Of a stretch of DNA of 64,000 nt, positions 1 to 8,761 are shown one piece after another. The stretch is from NCBI GenBank assembly GCA_045564915.1, contig JBJLGL010000001.1, positions 595,084 to 659,083 of the forward strand, read 5' to 3'. The position numbers and the translations under genes are program-made. The number at the start of each line of letters is the position of its first letter. The first letter of the stretch is position 1. The DNA comes from JAQWRV01 sp045564915. Its GTDB lineage: Bacteria; Pseudomonadota; Alphaproteobacteria; Rhodospirillales; Rhodospirillaceae. The notes below the pieces were generated by a model. The model worked only from the letters and a program-made list of their open reading frames with translations. It did no database searches and was not told the origin of the DNA.

Positions 1-948
1 TATCCACATTACCATCGGTAGCGAGGCTAGAACGCCAAGAGATAGCAACGGAGCAAACGCCATTTCCGCACTCTCATGGGGTGGAAGCTGAGTCAGTCCC
101 AGTACAGACGTCGAACCAAAAAATCCAGCTAATAGAAAAAGTGAGCGACGCACCCCCTCAGGGGCAAGTAGCTGACGCAGAGGACGGGAACCAACAAGAG
201 ATAAGATAGCGAAGAATTGCGCCACCCAAATCATTGGGTAACTCTGCAACGCTGATACCAACCAGCGGTCATTAGGAAACTCGGTCGTTAAATCTAGAGG
301 GAAATCCGGAACGCCAACGGGGTCCAGAAAACTTATCCCCAGCCCTACAGCTAGTGCGGTCACGACAACAAAAGCAAGAGACCGCCAGAAATTTCCAAGC
401 TCTACAAAAGTCAGACAAAGTAGGACAGCGAAAAGCACAAATCCTGTTCCATGCAAGAAAAGTAGACTTGCGCACATTAAGGCAGCAGCTATAGGAGCAA
501 TGTATCGTGATTTATTTCCATCAATCGAAATCAAGTATAGTGCAGCAGTAAAAATAAGCGCCGTAAGAGCATGTGGTAACGCCTGAGAAAACATGTAAAC
601 TGCTATAGGAAATAAAGTGAAGCCGAGTGTCAGCCCAGCCCCAGATGCAATATCACCACTCCATCGATTAGCAATCCGAAAAATTAAGAATAAGGTCGCC
701 GTGGCTGATAGAACAGATGGCAAGCGATCAACTAAAATAGAATTTCCAAATACTGCACGCAAAAATAATTGCGCTAAGTGGAAAGCCTGTACGCTATTAT
801 TAGAGGCATATACAGTCTCCAGAGAGGAGGGCCAGGCATACAGAAGAAAAAGCGTAAGGTGAGCAACAAACGATAACGAAATGACAAGAAAAATCGAGTA
901 CGCTGCCAACATCTTAGTTTGACTCAGGTGATCAAGTCGATAACTCAT
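1..948 (-). CDS. Multi-pass membrane protein, GT-C/GT39-like, partial (3' end off window)
   Basis: This frame is open from an ATG at 948 to the left edge, giving about 316 residues with no stop, so the C-terminus is outside the window. The protein begins MSYRLDHLSQ and has a first membrane helix at about residues 13-38, then a loop and a run of further hydrophobic helices. The pattern of an R-L-P-S segment followed by helices resembles GT39/PMT-type GT-C glycosyltransferases, but I do not see the acidic D-E pair usual in the first loop. An in-frame GTG at 996 is an alternative start after a stop at about 1003. It is divergent from the polysaccharide genes at 1136 onwards, and the locus suggests a role in glycan assembly. 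The family is inferred from topology only. Confidence 0.7.
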   Translation of the reverse strand, partial: MSYRLDHLSQTKMLAAYSIFLVISLSFVAHLTLFLLYAWPSSLETVYASNNSVQAFHLAQLFLRAVFGNSILVDRLPSVLSATATLFLIFRIANRWSGDIASGAGLTLGFTLFPIAVYMFSQALPHALTALIFTAALYLISIDGNKSRYIAPIAAALMCASLLFLHGTGFVLFAVLLCLTFVELGNFWRSLAFVVVTALAVGLGISFLDPVGVPDFPLDLTTEFPNDRWLVSALQSYPMIWVAQFFAILSLVGSRPLRQLLAPEGVRRSLFLLAGFFGSTSVLGLTQLPPHESAEMAFAPLLSLGVLASLPMVMWI

Positions 949-1066
949 CTTATTTGAAAATCCTATTAGAACATCTAACAAGGTATTCTTATGCACTTCT
1001 TTTCATCTGCTCTTTCGCGCCACAGTCACAACAGGATACACTCTTGCTCATGAATATCGGACTATT

Positions 1067-1094
1067 TTGACATAAAGCTAAAATGCAATATCTC
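1067..1094 (+). promoter_or_regulatory. Candidate sigma70 promoter of the polysaccharide operon
   Basis: A perfect TTGACA lies at 1067-1072, followed after 16 bp by TATCTC at 1089-1094. The -10 match is weak. It points into the gene starting at 1136 or 1163 and sits in the gap between divergent genes. Confidence 0.4.
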
Positions 1095-1135
1095 ACCAGG
1101 ACCAATCCTCCTCCATTGCAACAAAACGCTCCAAT

Positions 1136-2827
1136 TTGGCGCCGCTCCTCGAAAGGTGGAAAGTGATCATAAACCGGCTAATAAACCATAAGGATAAATG
1201 GGTTGCATGCATACTTCTTGCTCTATCCCTTGCCTACTATTTTATTAGTGTTCTTGGTGTCACAAGCAATGCCAAGACTTGGGTGGATGAAGTCACTTAC
1301 CTTATAAAGTCATTCCAGTACGTGACCGGAGATGTCAAACCTTACTCCGATCAGGATCCAACATGGTACATGCCACTCTATTTTTTTGAATTGGGTCTTT
1401 GGCAAAAGCTTGTTAGTCCTAGTCTAATATCTAGTCGCTCGTTAAGTGCTGGCATTGGCGTTCTAAGCGGTTTAGTAGTATTTGATATTGTCCGCCGCAT
1501 AACTGGAAGCTGGTCGGCTGGTAGTATCGGTGCAGCAACCCTACTCTCAGTGCCAGCGGTAATTTTCTATTTTGGTACCGCCACACCAATTGCGACAGTT
1601 TCACTGATAGGCCTCTTGGCGGTTTGGTTTGTAATAGCAGGCATTAACAAACCTTCCCTGTGGATTTCTCTTTGTTTAGGAGCACTGTTCGGGCTGATAT
1701 ATTTTTTTCGCCAAAATATGATCCTCTTAGTGATTCCCCTTCTGCCGATTTATCTTCTCGGACTAAGAAAGCAGCGCGTGCACCACACAGCTTTGGTTTT
1801 GTTAGGTATCATAGTCGTTGTTGCGCCAATAATTATTGCCTTTCCAGACCGGCTATTGTCATATGCAATGCGATTGCCAATCATCACTCCGCTCTTAGCC
1901 GACATGGGCCTGATAAACGATCATTTATCGATTATTCAAACTAACACCACAGGCGATGTTGGCTTAAATCTTGCGCTCAGCAAGTTTGCCTTAATAGACT
2001 TAGTTGAAGCGTATCTATTACCTTACGCAGGTCTAATAATAGCTGCAGGTTCGGTTATCATATTTGCACCATCGGACTTTCGGCTATTGTGGATAGCACC
2101 ACTTGTTTTTTTCTTCTTGTCAGCGACTCACTACATCGGTTCTCTCGATTATTGTCAGACGTGTATCTTACCTTACACAGCATCTTTTGCTGGTATAGGG
2201 GCAATCAGTGCAGGTATTACCGCTTCTGTCATTGGGCGTATTTCAAGGAGCAAGATTCTGCCCAGTTGGTTTTTGGTTGGCTTGTTCATGATAGCCATTA
2301 TTTCATGCAACCAGTTGGCATCATCCTTAGCATCTAGGGATGCGTACCGTCTCTATCCCCAGGCTATGCTAAAAGAGTCGCGACCAGTCGCTGAAAGCGT
2401 GGAAACTCTGAAATTGGCAGATTTTTTTCGCAAAAGCACCAGTTCAAAACAGGCAATACTGCCAATCCATGACCTCATTACTATCCCTTATGCCCTATTT
2501 CAGGCTAACCGCCACTTTCCAGTGCAGGGTCTTAACCTGCGCCACAGCTATCGAAAAATCAGGCCTGGCCTCACTAAATCAGACTATGGGCAGACACTTA
2601 ACAGCCTTGAAATAGAAGGATTGTGGGCCGACGAAACACTCATGCGCTGGATTACAAAAACTTACGACACAATTGTTTTCCAAGTTGACCCGCGCAATCG
2701 CTACTCTGACCTCGAGACCACTATCAAAAAATCCTTTACACTCTCGGCTTCGACTGGTTTCCGCGGCTGGAATGTGCACGTCTACAAACGTAAGAAACAG
2801 CCAGCTCTCCAATGGAAGAGTCCTTAG
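1136..2827 (+). CDS. Integral membrane GT-C-like glycosyltransferase
   Basis: This protein of about 563 residues is mostly hydrophobic, with a first helix at about 22-40 followed by a loop containing W-V-D-E-V-T-Y. The acidic pair just after the first helix is the usual catalytic or metal-binding site of GT-C enzymes of the ArnT/PMT type. A second loop has PTWYMPLYFFELG, and a soluble C-terminal tail of about 150 residues follows the last helix. Such enzymes transfer sugars from polyprenyl-phosphate donors in the periplasm. The TTG at 1136 has no clear ribosome site, whereas a GTG at 1163 is preceded by AAAGGTGG and may be the real start. The 3' end overlaps the next gene by 16 bp, implying co-translation. 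The acceptor is unknown. Confidence 0.7.
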   Translation: MAPLLERWKVIINRLINHKDKWVACILLALSLAYYFISVLGVTSNAKTWVDEVTYLIKSFQYVTGDVKPYSDQDPTWYMPLYFFELGLWQKLVSPSLISSRSLSAGIGVLSGLVVFDIVRRITGSWSAGSIGAATLLSVPAVIFYFGTATPIATVSLIGLLAVWFVIAGINKPSLWISLCLGALFGLIYFFRQNMILLVIPLLPIYLLGLRKQRVHHTALVLLGIIVVVAPIIIAFPDRLLSYAMRLPIITPLLADMGLINDHLSIIQTNTTGDVGLNLALSKFALIDLVEAYLLPYAGLIIAAGSVIIFAPSDFRLLWIAPLVFFFLSATHYIGSLDYCQTCILPYTASFAGIGAISAGITASVIGRISRSKILPSWFLVGLFMIAIISCNQLASSLASRDAYRLYPQAMLKESRPVAESVETLKLADFFRKSTSSKQAILPIHDLITIPYALFQANRHFPVQGLNLRHSYRKIRPGLTKSDYGQTLNSLEIEGLWADETLMRWITKTYDTIVFQVDPRNRYSDLETTIKKSFTLSASTGFRGWNVHVYKRKKQPALQWKSP

Positions 2828-4170
2828 CTGTGATCTCTATCTTGGCAAACATAAAGAAAAATGCCTCGTACTTGCGCATGGCTGCGCTTGGCTACCGCTA
2901 TGACTATAGCAGGGCCAAGAATGAGAAAATAATTACCAGCATATGGTCAAGGATGCGGGTTCTACTTGAGAACTCAGAGCCTAGTAAACGTAGGTTGTAT
3001 AGAGCAATGGCTCAGTTTCGCGCACACTTATTAATGAGGCCTATTAAAAGTGCCTGGGCATTTGAAGTCGCGAGTCTCTTTGCTTTCCCACTCTTTATAG
3101 TAGCTTGCTGGCTAGGATACCTCGCTCAAGGCAGAGATCGCGGCACTAATGCAGGCGATGGTATCCAATTGGTTTTTGGTGCACGCTGGAAGACTAATCA
3201 AGAAATCTTTGCTATTCCGGAAACGCTCGCGAAAAAAATAATAGCTACAGAAACGCTATCAAGCCATCGTCTTTCATCTCAAGATGTGGCTCTCGTGCTA
3301 AAAGTCCTGTCTTTAGCCATCCAGGAGCGCTTACCCTTTCCACTACAATTTACCTTAAAGTGTGCAGTAGATATAGCTTTAGTCCGTGCCGCTATCCGGC
3401 GTTACACGCCCAAGTTTGTCTTAGTATACTGGGAATATAGTTGCAGTTTGTCTGTTATAACCCAGGCTCTGGCCCAAAATGGTATTGAAACGTACAACAT
3501 AATGCATGGTGACAAACATTATTACGCCAAGCATGCCTTCTTCGAAGTGCATCGTTGTTATTGCTGGAATGAATTTTACGTAGACGTATTTCGCTCGGAA
3601 TACGTTCATGCTCAATTCCATTGCTTCACAAACCCTAGCTTTGTATTGAAGGAAGAAGAGCGCTCTTATCTTGCAGATCACGAGTCCGCCGGTGTGGGCG
3701 TTGCCGCTCCTCATCTAGCAACTCTAATAGACCCACACACTGACAAAGATCTTGCTGCTATCCAGTTCGCTAATGCCCTAAATGCCCTCGCAAAGCTCAA
3801 AAGTGTTACGATCCGAAGCCATCCATTCTACGCCGAAGAATTTAGATCCATCCGCTCTCGACTTTCTACAGATGTAACAATTCAGCTGCCGCGGTCTAAA
3901 TCTGCGCGCGCATTCCTTCTCGACCATAATATTATTGTGGGCACAGCATCCACACTATTGCTAGAAGCGGCACATCTTGGCCTAAATGTTGTGATCATAA
4001 GGACGCAAGCAATGGCAGACCTAGAACGCCATCATTACCTATACACTATGGAAAATGTTTCCGTTTGCACACTCGAAAGCTTGAACAGCTCCATCGCAGC
4101 CATTAACCTCGACGCGAAGGTACCTGAGATAGGAGAGGCTTCATCACCTCTCGCATCGTCGTGTGGATGA
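2812..4170 (+). CDS. GT-B-like polysaccharide biosynthesis protein, function uncertain
   Basis: About 452 residues. The start lies inside the end of the upstream gene (16-bp overlap) and the end overlaps the next gene by 8 bp, so it belongs to the same operon. A single hydrophobic stretch lies at about 83-105. The C-terminal half contains N-I-M-H-G-D-K-H and, near residue 380, V-G-T-A-S-T-L-L-L-E-A-A-H-L-G. The latter matches the donor-site loop seen in GT-B-fold capsule and CDP-glycerol-type transferases. I do not recognise a closer family. A surface-glycan transferase is the best reading, from motif and context. Confidence 0.6.
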   Translation: MEESLAVISILANIKKNASYLRMAALGYRYDYSRAKNEKIITSIWSRMRVLLENSEPSKRRLYRAMAQFRAHLLMRPIKSAWAFEVASLFAFPLFIVACWLGYLAQGRDRGTNAGDGIQLVFGARWKTNQEIFAIPETLAKKIIATETLSSHRLSSQDVALVLKVLSLAIQERLPFPLQFTLKCAVDIALVRAAIRRYTPKFVLVYWEYSCSLSVITQALAQNGIETYNIMHGDKHYYAKHAFFEVHRCYCWNEFYVDVFRSEYVHAQFHCFTNPSFVLKEEERSYLADHESAGVGVAAPHLATLIDPHTDKDLAAIQFANALNALAKLKSVTIRSHPFYAEEFRSIRSRLSTDVTIQLPRSKSARAFLLDHNIIVGTASTLLLEAAHLGLNVVIIRTQAMADLERHHYLYTMENVSVCTLESLNSSIAAINLDAKVPEIGEASSPLASSCG

Positions 4171-5380
4171 CCTCAATTTTGAATGGCAACATGCGAACAT
4201 GATCACTCCTGACCCAAATATAGCGCCTTGGCCTTTCTTCAGCCCTGATGAAGTCGCCGCCGTAACTAAGGTTTTACAGTCTGGGCACGTCAACTATAGG
4301 ACAGGAGGAGAAGGAAAAGCCTTTGAAGCAGAATATGCCGCTGCGTCTGGCGCTGCATACGCGTTAACTGTAGCGAACGGCACTGCAGCTTTGGAACTCG
4401 CACTAGAGGCGCTCGGCATTGGGGCTGGAGACGAGGTAATTGTGCCAGCTCGCACTTTCATTTCTACTGCAGCAGCTGTTGTGAGGTGCGGCGCTAAGCC
4501 TGTCATCGCTGACATTGACAGAATGTCTCAAAACCTCACCAAGGACAGCATTGAAGCAGTCCTTAGCGAACGCTCGCGAGCCGTTATTCCAGTGCACTTA
4601 GCCGGTTGGCCTGCTGATATGGAATCAGTTCTCGCAATTGCTCGCACTTTTAAGTTAGCAGTCATAGAAGACTGCGCTCAGGCACATGGAGCTTCTTACA
4701 AGGGACAAGCAGTCGGGACGTTGGGAGACATAGGCTGCTTTTCATTTTGCCAGGATAAGATTATTTCGACTGGTGGTGAGGGTGGCCTTGTGCTGACAAA
4801 TGACACAGAACTTTATAAAAGGATGTGGTCTTTGCGAGACCACGGATGGGATTATGATAAAACTCATAGTGACACCGCACCACCCGGGTTTAGATGGTTA
4901 GTAGACAGATTTGCAACAAATTGGCGCATGACGGAATCGCAGTCAGCTATTGGCCGCCTGCAACTGCGGAAGCTGAATGGCTGGGTCGAGCGCCGACGCT
5001 CAAATGCCAAAATACTCACAGAGGCGATCCGAGGCCTGCCAAACATTCACGATTTAACTCCCCCGCCGGACATACAGCATAGTTATTATAAATATTACAT
5101 CCTACTTAAAGCAGAGGGTCTGGCAGAAAACTGGACCCGTGACCGCATAACTGAAGAGCTTAATGCAAAAGGAGTACCTGCCCGCGTAGGTGCATGTCCG
5201 GACATCAGCAAGGAAGCAGCATTTGCCAATACTGGAATTGATACAACAAACCCTCGCCCAAATGCAGCTGCCATCACAGACTACACCATCATGCTACCTG
5301 TTCATCCGACTCTGACTGAAGGAAACATGACTTTCATGGCCAATCACCTAAATGCTATATTAGCGACTGCTAGCCGTTAG
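4163..5380 (+). CDS. DegT/DnrJ/EryC1/StrS family PLP-dependent sugar aminotransferase
   Basis: Full-length (405 residues) member of the fold-type I aminotransferases that put an amino group on NDP-keto sugars. Visible signatures are the N-terminal W-P-F-F-S-P-D-E-V, V-A-N-G-T-A-A-L-E-L-A around 70-80, I-E-D-C-A-Q-A-H-G-A with Asp170 for the PLP ring, and F-C-Q-D-K-I-I-S-T-G-G-E-G-G, in which Lys199 forms the Schiff base. The GTG at 4163 overlaps the upstream gene. An ATG at 4199 gives an N-terminus closer to typical family members. The product is probably an amino-sugar nucleotide for the glycan built by the neighbouring transferases. No matching dehydratase is in the window. Confidence 0.9.
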   Translation: MDDLNFEWQHANMITPDPNIAPWPFFSPDEVAAVTKVLQSGHVNYRTGGEGKAFEAEYAAASGAAYALTVANGTAALELALEALGIGAGDEVIVPARTFISTAAAVVRCGAKPVIADIDRMSQNLTKDSIEAVLSERSRAVIPVHLAGWPADMESVLAIARTFKLAVIEDCAQAHGASYKGQAVGTLGDIGCFSFCQDKIISTGGEGGLVLTNDTELYKRMWSLRDHGWDYDKTHSDTAPPGFRWLVDRFATNWRMTESQSAIGRLQLRKLNGWVERRRSNAKILTEAIRGLPNIHDLTPPPDIQHSYYKYYILLKAEGLAENWTRDRITEELNAKGVPARVGACPDISKEAAFANTGIDTTNPRPNAAAITDYTIMLPVHPTLTEGNMTFMANHLNAILATASR

Positions 5381-5486
5381 CCTGGGGCAAACTTGGTTCA
5401 CCTGAAGCCATACAGACAAAGCTCAGCTATAAATTTAAGATTAAGACTTGTTGCACAAAGCTAGGTAATTAATTTCTGAGAAAACT

Positions 5487-6569
5487 CTAAGAGTTATGCT
5501 TCTCAAAGTGAGATGCCCGCTTTAGAAAATCCAGTACAAGAGAGCCAGCTATGGCAAGAAAAATTCCAATCACAAAAGAAGCCGAAAGAATAAGAGGTTT
5601 ATTTGGCGCTATCGGCTTGGGCGACATCACCGTACCTCCTCCCAAAACACGGGTCGCTTGAATATTTCTTAGGGTTGCATTCCTATATTCAATTTCATTC
5701 CGTGCTGTCTTCTGCTCCTGTTCATTATTTTCGAGCTTAACTTCCGCGTCAGCACGAATTCCAACAATGCTGACCTCTCTACCCTCTATCTCCACCAGAA
5801 CCGTGCGCCATTCACCAATCTGATTGGATGACATTAGAATTTGAGTTGAGCGATCAACACTGTTCCCGCCGCGTGCGCGCAGGGATTCGACCTCTCTTTC
5901 AGCCTTGTCAATGTCGACCTGTAGTTCTCTTGTGTAATCATCCAGAGAAATAAGAGTATCACTAATGGATGCAACCTGGCTTGTCAGGGCGCGTTCCTGG
6001 GCTACCATTTCGCCTAGTTTCTGCTCAGCCTCAGCAAGAAATAATTCAGCGTTTGCCCGCATTGCATCAACTGTCTGGGCATGGTCTAGAATAAGTTCCT
6101 CGGCTATCTGGCGGTGAAGTTCAGAAATAAGAGCGCTTTGGTCTGCAGGGGCCTCTGAAAGAAGTTGAATAATCTGACTATTCTCAGAGCCACTTAATTC
6201 AATGACGTACTCGGCTGGCCCTTCTGGATTTTCGCGGACAAATTTCCCAGCAATAAGGGGTATATATCCAGTCTCAAGCTTGTCAGAGACTGTTTCCGGT
6301 GCCTCTATCGGGACAACATCACCAACGCTGTCTCCCTCATTATTAATTACTTGGTTGCCAATTTCGATCGCCGTCGTGTGCTCGTAAACTGGCGGCAACA
6401 GAAAGGCTAACATGGCACCTAAGACTATTGAAAATGCAATCATTGCATTGGCAAAGTGCCGATAGGACCTTATGACTAGCCAGAGATCCATCACTGTCAC
6501 ATCTTCTGAGCCAGCTCTTTGGCTGCTATTTGGAGTTTGTGTCTCCCCATTTGTGGCAGTATCGACCAT
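5487..6569 (-). CDS. Wzz-like polysaccharide co-polymerase (chain-length regulator)
   Basis: A 360-residue protein with the layout of polysaccharide co-polymerases: a cytoplasmic N-terminus, a first helix at about 40-60, a long periplasmic coiled-coil region rich in Glu, Gln and Arg (about 150-300), and a C-terminal helix at about 325-350 preceded by the Pro-rich segment P-K-P-I-A-P-N-K-P. These inner-membrane proteins set the modal length of O-antigen or exopolysaccharide. No Wzc-type kinase domain is attached. The ATG has AGGA 8 nt upstream. It is convergent with the aminotransferase gene and divergent from the GT4-PGT gene. Confidence 0.85.
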   Translation of the reverse strand: MVDTATNGETQTPNSSQRAGSEDVTVMDLWLVIRSYRHFANAMIAFSIVLGAMLAFLLPPVYEHTTAIEIGNQVINNEGDSVGDVVPIEAPETVSDKLETGYIPLIAGKFVRENPEGPAEYVIELSGSENSQIIQLLSEAPADQSALISELHRQIAEELILDHAQTVDAMRANAELFLAEAEQKLGEMVAQERALTSQVASISDTLISLDDYTRELQVDIDKAEREVESLRARGGNSVDRSTQILMSSNQIGEWRTVLVEIEGREVSIVGIRADAEVKLENNEQEQKTARNEIEYRNATLRNIQATRVLGGGTVMSPKPIAPNKPLILSASFVIGIFLAIAGSLVLDFLKRASHFEKHNS

Positions 6570-6593
6570 CTGGATGTCCTTGTGGTTAAATAC

Positions 6594-6622
6594 AATTTAG
6601 CCTAGAGAACGATTCGTCTCAA
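6594..6622 (-). promoter_or_regulatory. Candidate promoter of the Wzz-like gene
   Basis: On the minus strand TTGAGA (6622-6617) is followed after 17 bp by TAAATT (6599-6594), 25 nt upstream of the start codon. Confidence 0.45.
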
Positions 6623-6791
6623 AGGGCTTTATAAGGCTTTTATTTGGTTTGTGTAAGTCATTGTATAATTTCACGAAAAGGCGAGAAAGCCTCAGAGTAA
6701 CTTACTTTAGTTCCAGTCGCCTTTAGAACCCCAAAATGGATAGTGAATGGACCAAAAGCCTCTGAACCTCTTTAGCTTTTGCTATTGGGGA

Positions 6792-6820
6792 TTCCGCCTT
6801 GCCCAACTGGGTTGTATAAT
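6792..6820 (+). promoter_or_regulatory. Candidate promoter with a consensus -10 abutting the start codon
   Basis: A perfect TATAAT lies at 6815-6820, only 6 nt before the ATG at 6827. A weak -35 (TTCCGC, 6792-6797) sits 17 bp upstream. Transcription from this box would start at or very near the A of the ATG, giving a leaderless mRNA. Confidence 0.4.
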
Positions 6821-6826
6821 ACGGTA

Positions 6827-8704
6827 ATGCATATTCTCTATCTACATCAGTATTTCTGCCCCCCCGACGGAGCCGGTGGAACGCGTTCCTATGAGATGGC
6901 TAAGCGATTAGTGGGAGCCGGACACAAGGTGACGCTTGTAACATCATCAGCATTCTTTCCTGATAGCTACACCCTGACCAATACCACCCACCTCCAGATA
7001 GATGGTATTGATTTGGTGATATTGCGGACACCTTACAGTAATAAAATGAGTTTTGCCCGCCGCATTTGGGCCTTTGTAAGCTTCGCCTGCCGTGCTGTCT
7101 CAAAGGTATTAAGTATCAAGGATTTTGATGTTGTTATTGCTACGTCCACTCCCTTAACCATCATAATCCCAGGCTATATTGCAAGCCGTGCAAAAGCAGC
7201 GCCTCTCGTATTCGAAGTCCGCGACCTTTGGCCAGAGCTGCCCATAGCAATTGGTGCGCTTAAACATCCAGCCTCCATATGGCTAGCGCGTCTACTAGAG
7301 CGCTTTGCCTATGCTTCTGCCGCACGCGTTATCGCACTCTCGCCAGGTATGAAAGAAGGAGTAATTCATGCGGGGGTCAACGAAAATAAAATAGAAATGA
7401 TCCCAAATGCTTGTGATGTAGAGTTGTTTAGGGTTGGGAAAGATAGGGCTGAAAGATTTCTTGATGAACATCCTCATCTAAGAGGCAAAAAGATAGTTTT
7501 ATATGGTGGCACTCTTGGAAAAATAAATGACATTAGCTATATGGCTCATTTAGCCAAGGCGATGCTCGCGTTAGATCCACAGGTGTACTTTCTAACCTGC
7601 GGTACGGGGGCTGAGTGGGATAGTGTTAAGGCTAAAGCTGAATCGCTCGGTGTTCTAAACCAAAATTTTTGGATGGTTCCCCCAATCCCTAAGAGAGACA
7701 TGCCTGATTTGCTTGCTGCAGCGACGGTTGCTATCTCTCTTTTTCGTAATATACCAGAAATGCAACATAACTCAGCTAACAAGGTCTTTGATGCCCTGGC
7801 CGCTGGGAAACCCGTCTGTGTAAACTATGGTGGCTGGCATGCAGACCTCATCGATTCTCGTGGAGCTGGGCTAACACTGTCACCCACCGATCATGTGCAA
7901 GCGGCACAAGAGCTCTTAGAATTTGTGAATAATTCAGACGGTTTGCGCCGTGCAGGTGAGCAAGCTGCAGCACTAGCAGACAGCCGCTTCAACCGTGATC
8001 GATTAGCTGGTGAGTTTCGAACCGTACTAGAAAAAACTGCTAGAGAAGCTCCAGCGGCAGTGCGCAGGAAAAGTAGGACCCTTCGTCTCAAACGGCTCTT
8101 CGATGTTATCGTTTCTGGAGTAGGCTTGATCACGCTATCTCCAATTTTCTTAGTCATTTCATTTCTTATCCTTAAAAAAATGGGGCGCCCGATCTTCTTT
8201 TCACAGGTTCGGCCCGGCCTTAGGGGGCGTCCATTTCGAATTCTAAAATTCCGCACCATGGAAGCTGCTCACGAAGAGAGCGGTGCTATGCAATCTGATG
8301 CGGAACGCCTTACACCCCTAGGAGAAACCCTACGGCGCACATCACTCGATGAATTGCCTGAGCTACTAAATGTATTCTTAGGCGACATGAGTTTGGTGGG
8401 ACCACGCCCTTTGCTTATGGAATACCTACCCCACTATTCCTCTGAACAATCCCGCAGACATAATGTCCGCCCAGGTATCACTGGCTACGCACAAGTACAC
8501 GGTAGGAATGCATTGAGTTGGGAGGACAAGTTCGAACTCGACGTATGGTATGTAGATCACTTGAGCCTTAACTTTGATTGCAAGATTCTCTGGGAAACAG
8601 TTGGCGTCGTTCTTAAAGGATCCGGGGTTTCCGCTAAAGGGCACGCAACGATGCCCCGATTTGATGAAATTATGGCTAGAAGAGAAGGTGCAGAAGACGA
8701 TTAA
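6827..8704 (+). CDS. Fused GT4 glycosyltransferase and small phosphoglycosyl transferase
   Basis: One 625-residue protein with two enzymes. Residues 1 to about 400 are a WbuB/WcaI-like GT4 transferase (M-H-I-L-Y-L-H-Q-Y-F-x-P-P-D start, V-R-D-L-W-P-E near 131, donor loop N-K-V-F-D-A-L-A-A-G-K-P near 319). Residues about 422-625 form a PglC-type monotopic phosphoglycosyl transferase with a membrane-embedding hydrophobic stretch at 425-450, K-F-R-T-M, the catalytic Asp508-Glu509 pair in S-L-D-E-L-P, and G-D-M-S-L-V-G-P-R-P. The second domain would load a sugar phosphate on undecaprenyl phosphate and the first would add the next sugar. An upstream in-frame start at 6779 is possible, but the ATG at 6827 fits the family N-terminus. 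Confidence 0.9.
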   Translation: MHILYLHQYFCPPDGAGGTRSYEMAKRLVGAGHKVTLVTSSAFFPDSYTLTNTTHLQIDGIDLVILRTPYSNKMSFARRIWAFVSFACRAVSKVLSIKDFDVVIATSTPLTIIIPGYIASRAKAAPLVFEVRDLWPELPIAIGALKHPASIWLARLLERFAYASAARVIALSPGMKEGVIHAGVNENKIEMIPNACDVELFRVGKDRAERFLDEHPHLRGKKIVLYGGTLGKINDISYMAHLAKAMLALDPQVYFLTCGTGAEWDSVKAKAESLGVLNQNFWMVPPIPKRDMPDLLAAATVAISLFRNIPEMQHNSANKVFDALAAGKPVCVNYGGWHADLIDSRGAGLTLSPTDHVQAAQELLEFVNNSDGLRRAGEQAAALADSRFNRDRLAGEFRTVLEKTAREAPAAVRRKSRTLRLKRLFDVIVSGVGLITLSPIFLVISFLILKKMGRPIFFSQVRPGLRGRPFRILKFRTMEAAHEESGAMQSDAERLTPLGETLRRTSLDELPELLNVFLGDMSLVGPRPLLMEYLPHYSSEQSRRHNVRPGITGYAQVHGRNALSWEDKFELDVWYVDHLSLNFDCKILWETVGVVLKGSGVSAKGHATMPRFDEIMARREGAEDD

Positions 8705-8761
8705 TTTGACTATGTGAAAAGACGGTTGAGTAAACAGCGTGATTTGACGCTATGATAGGGA

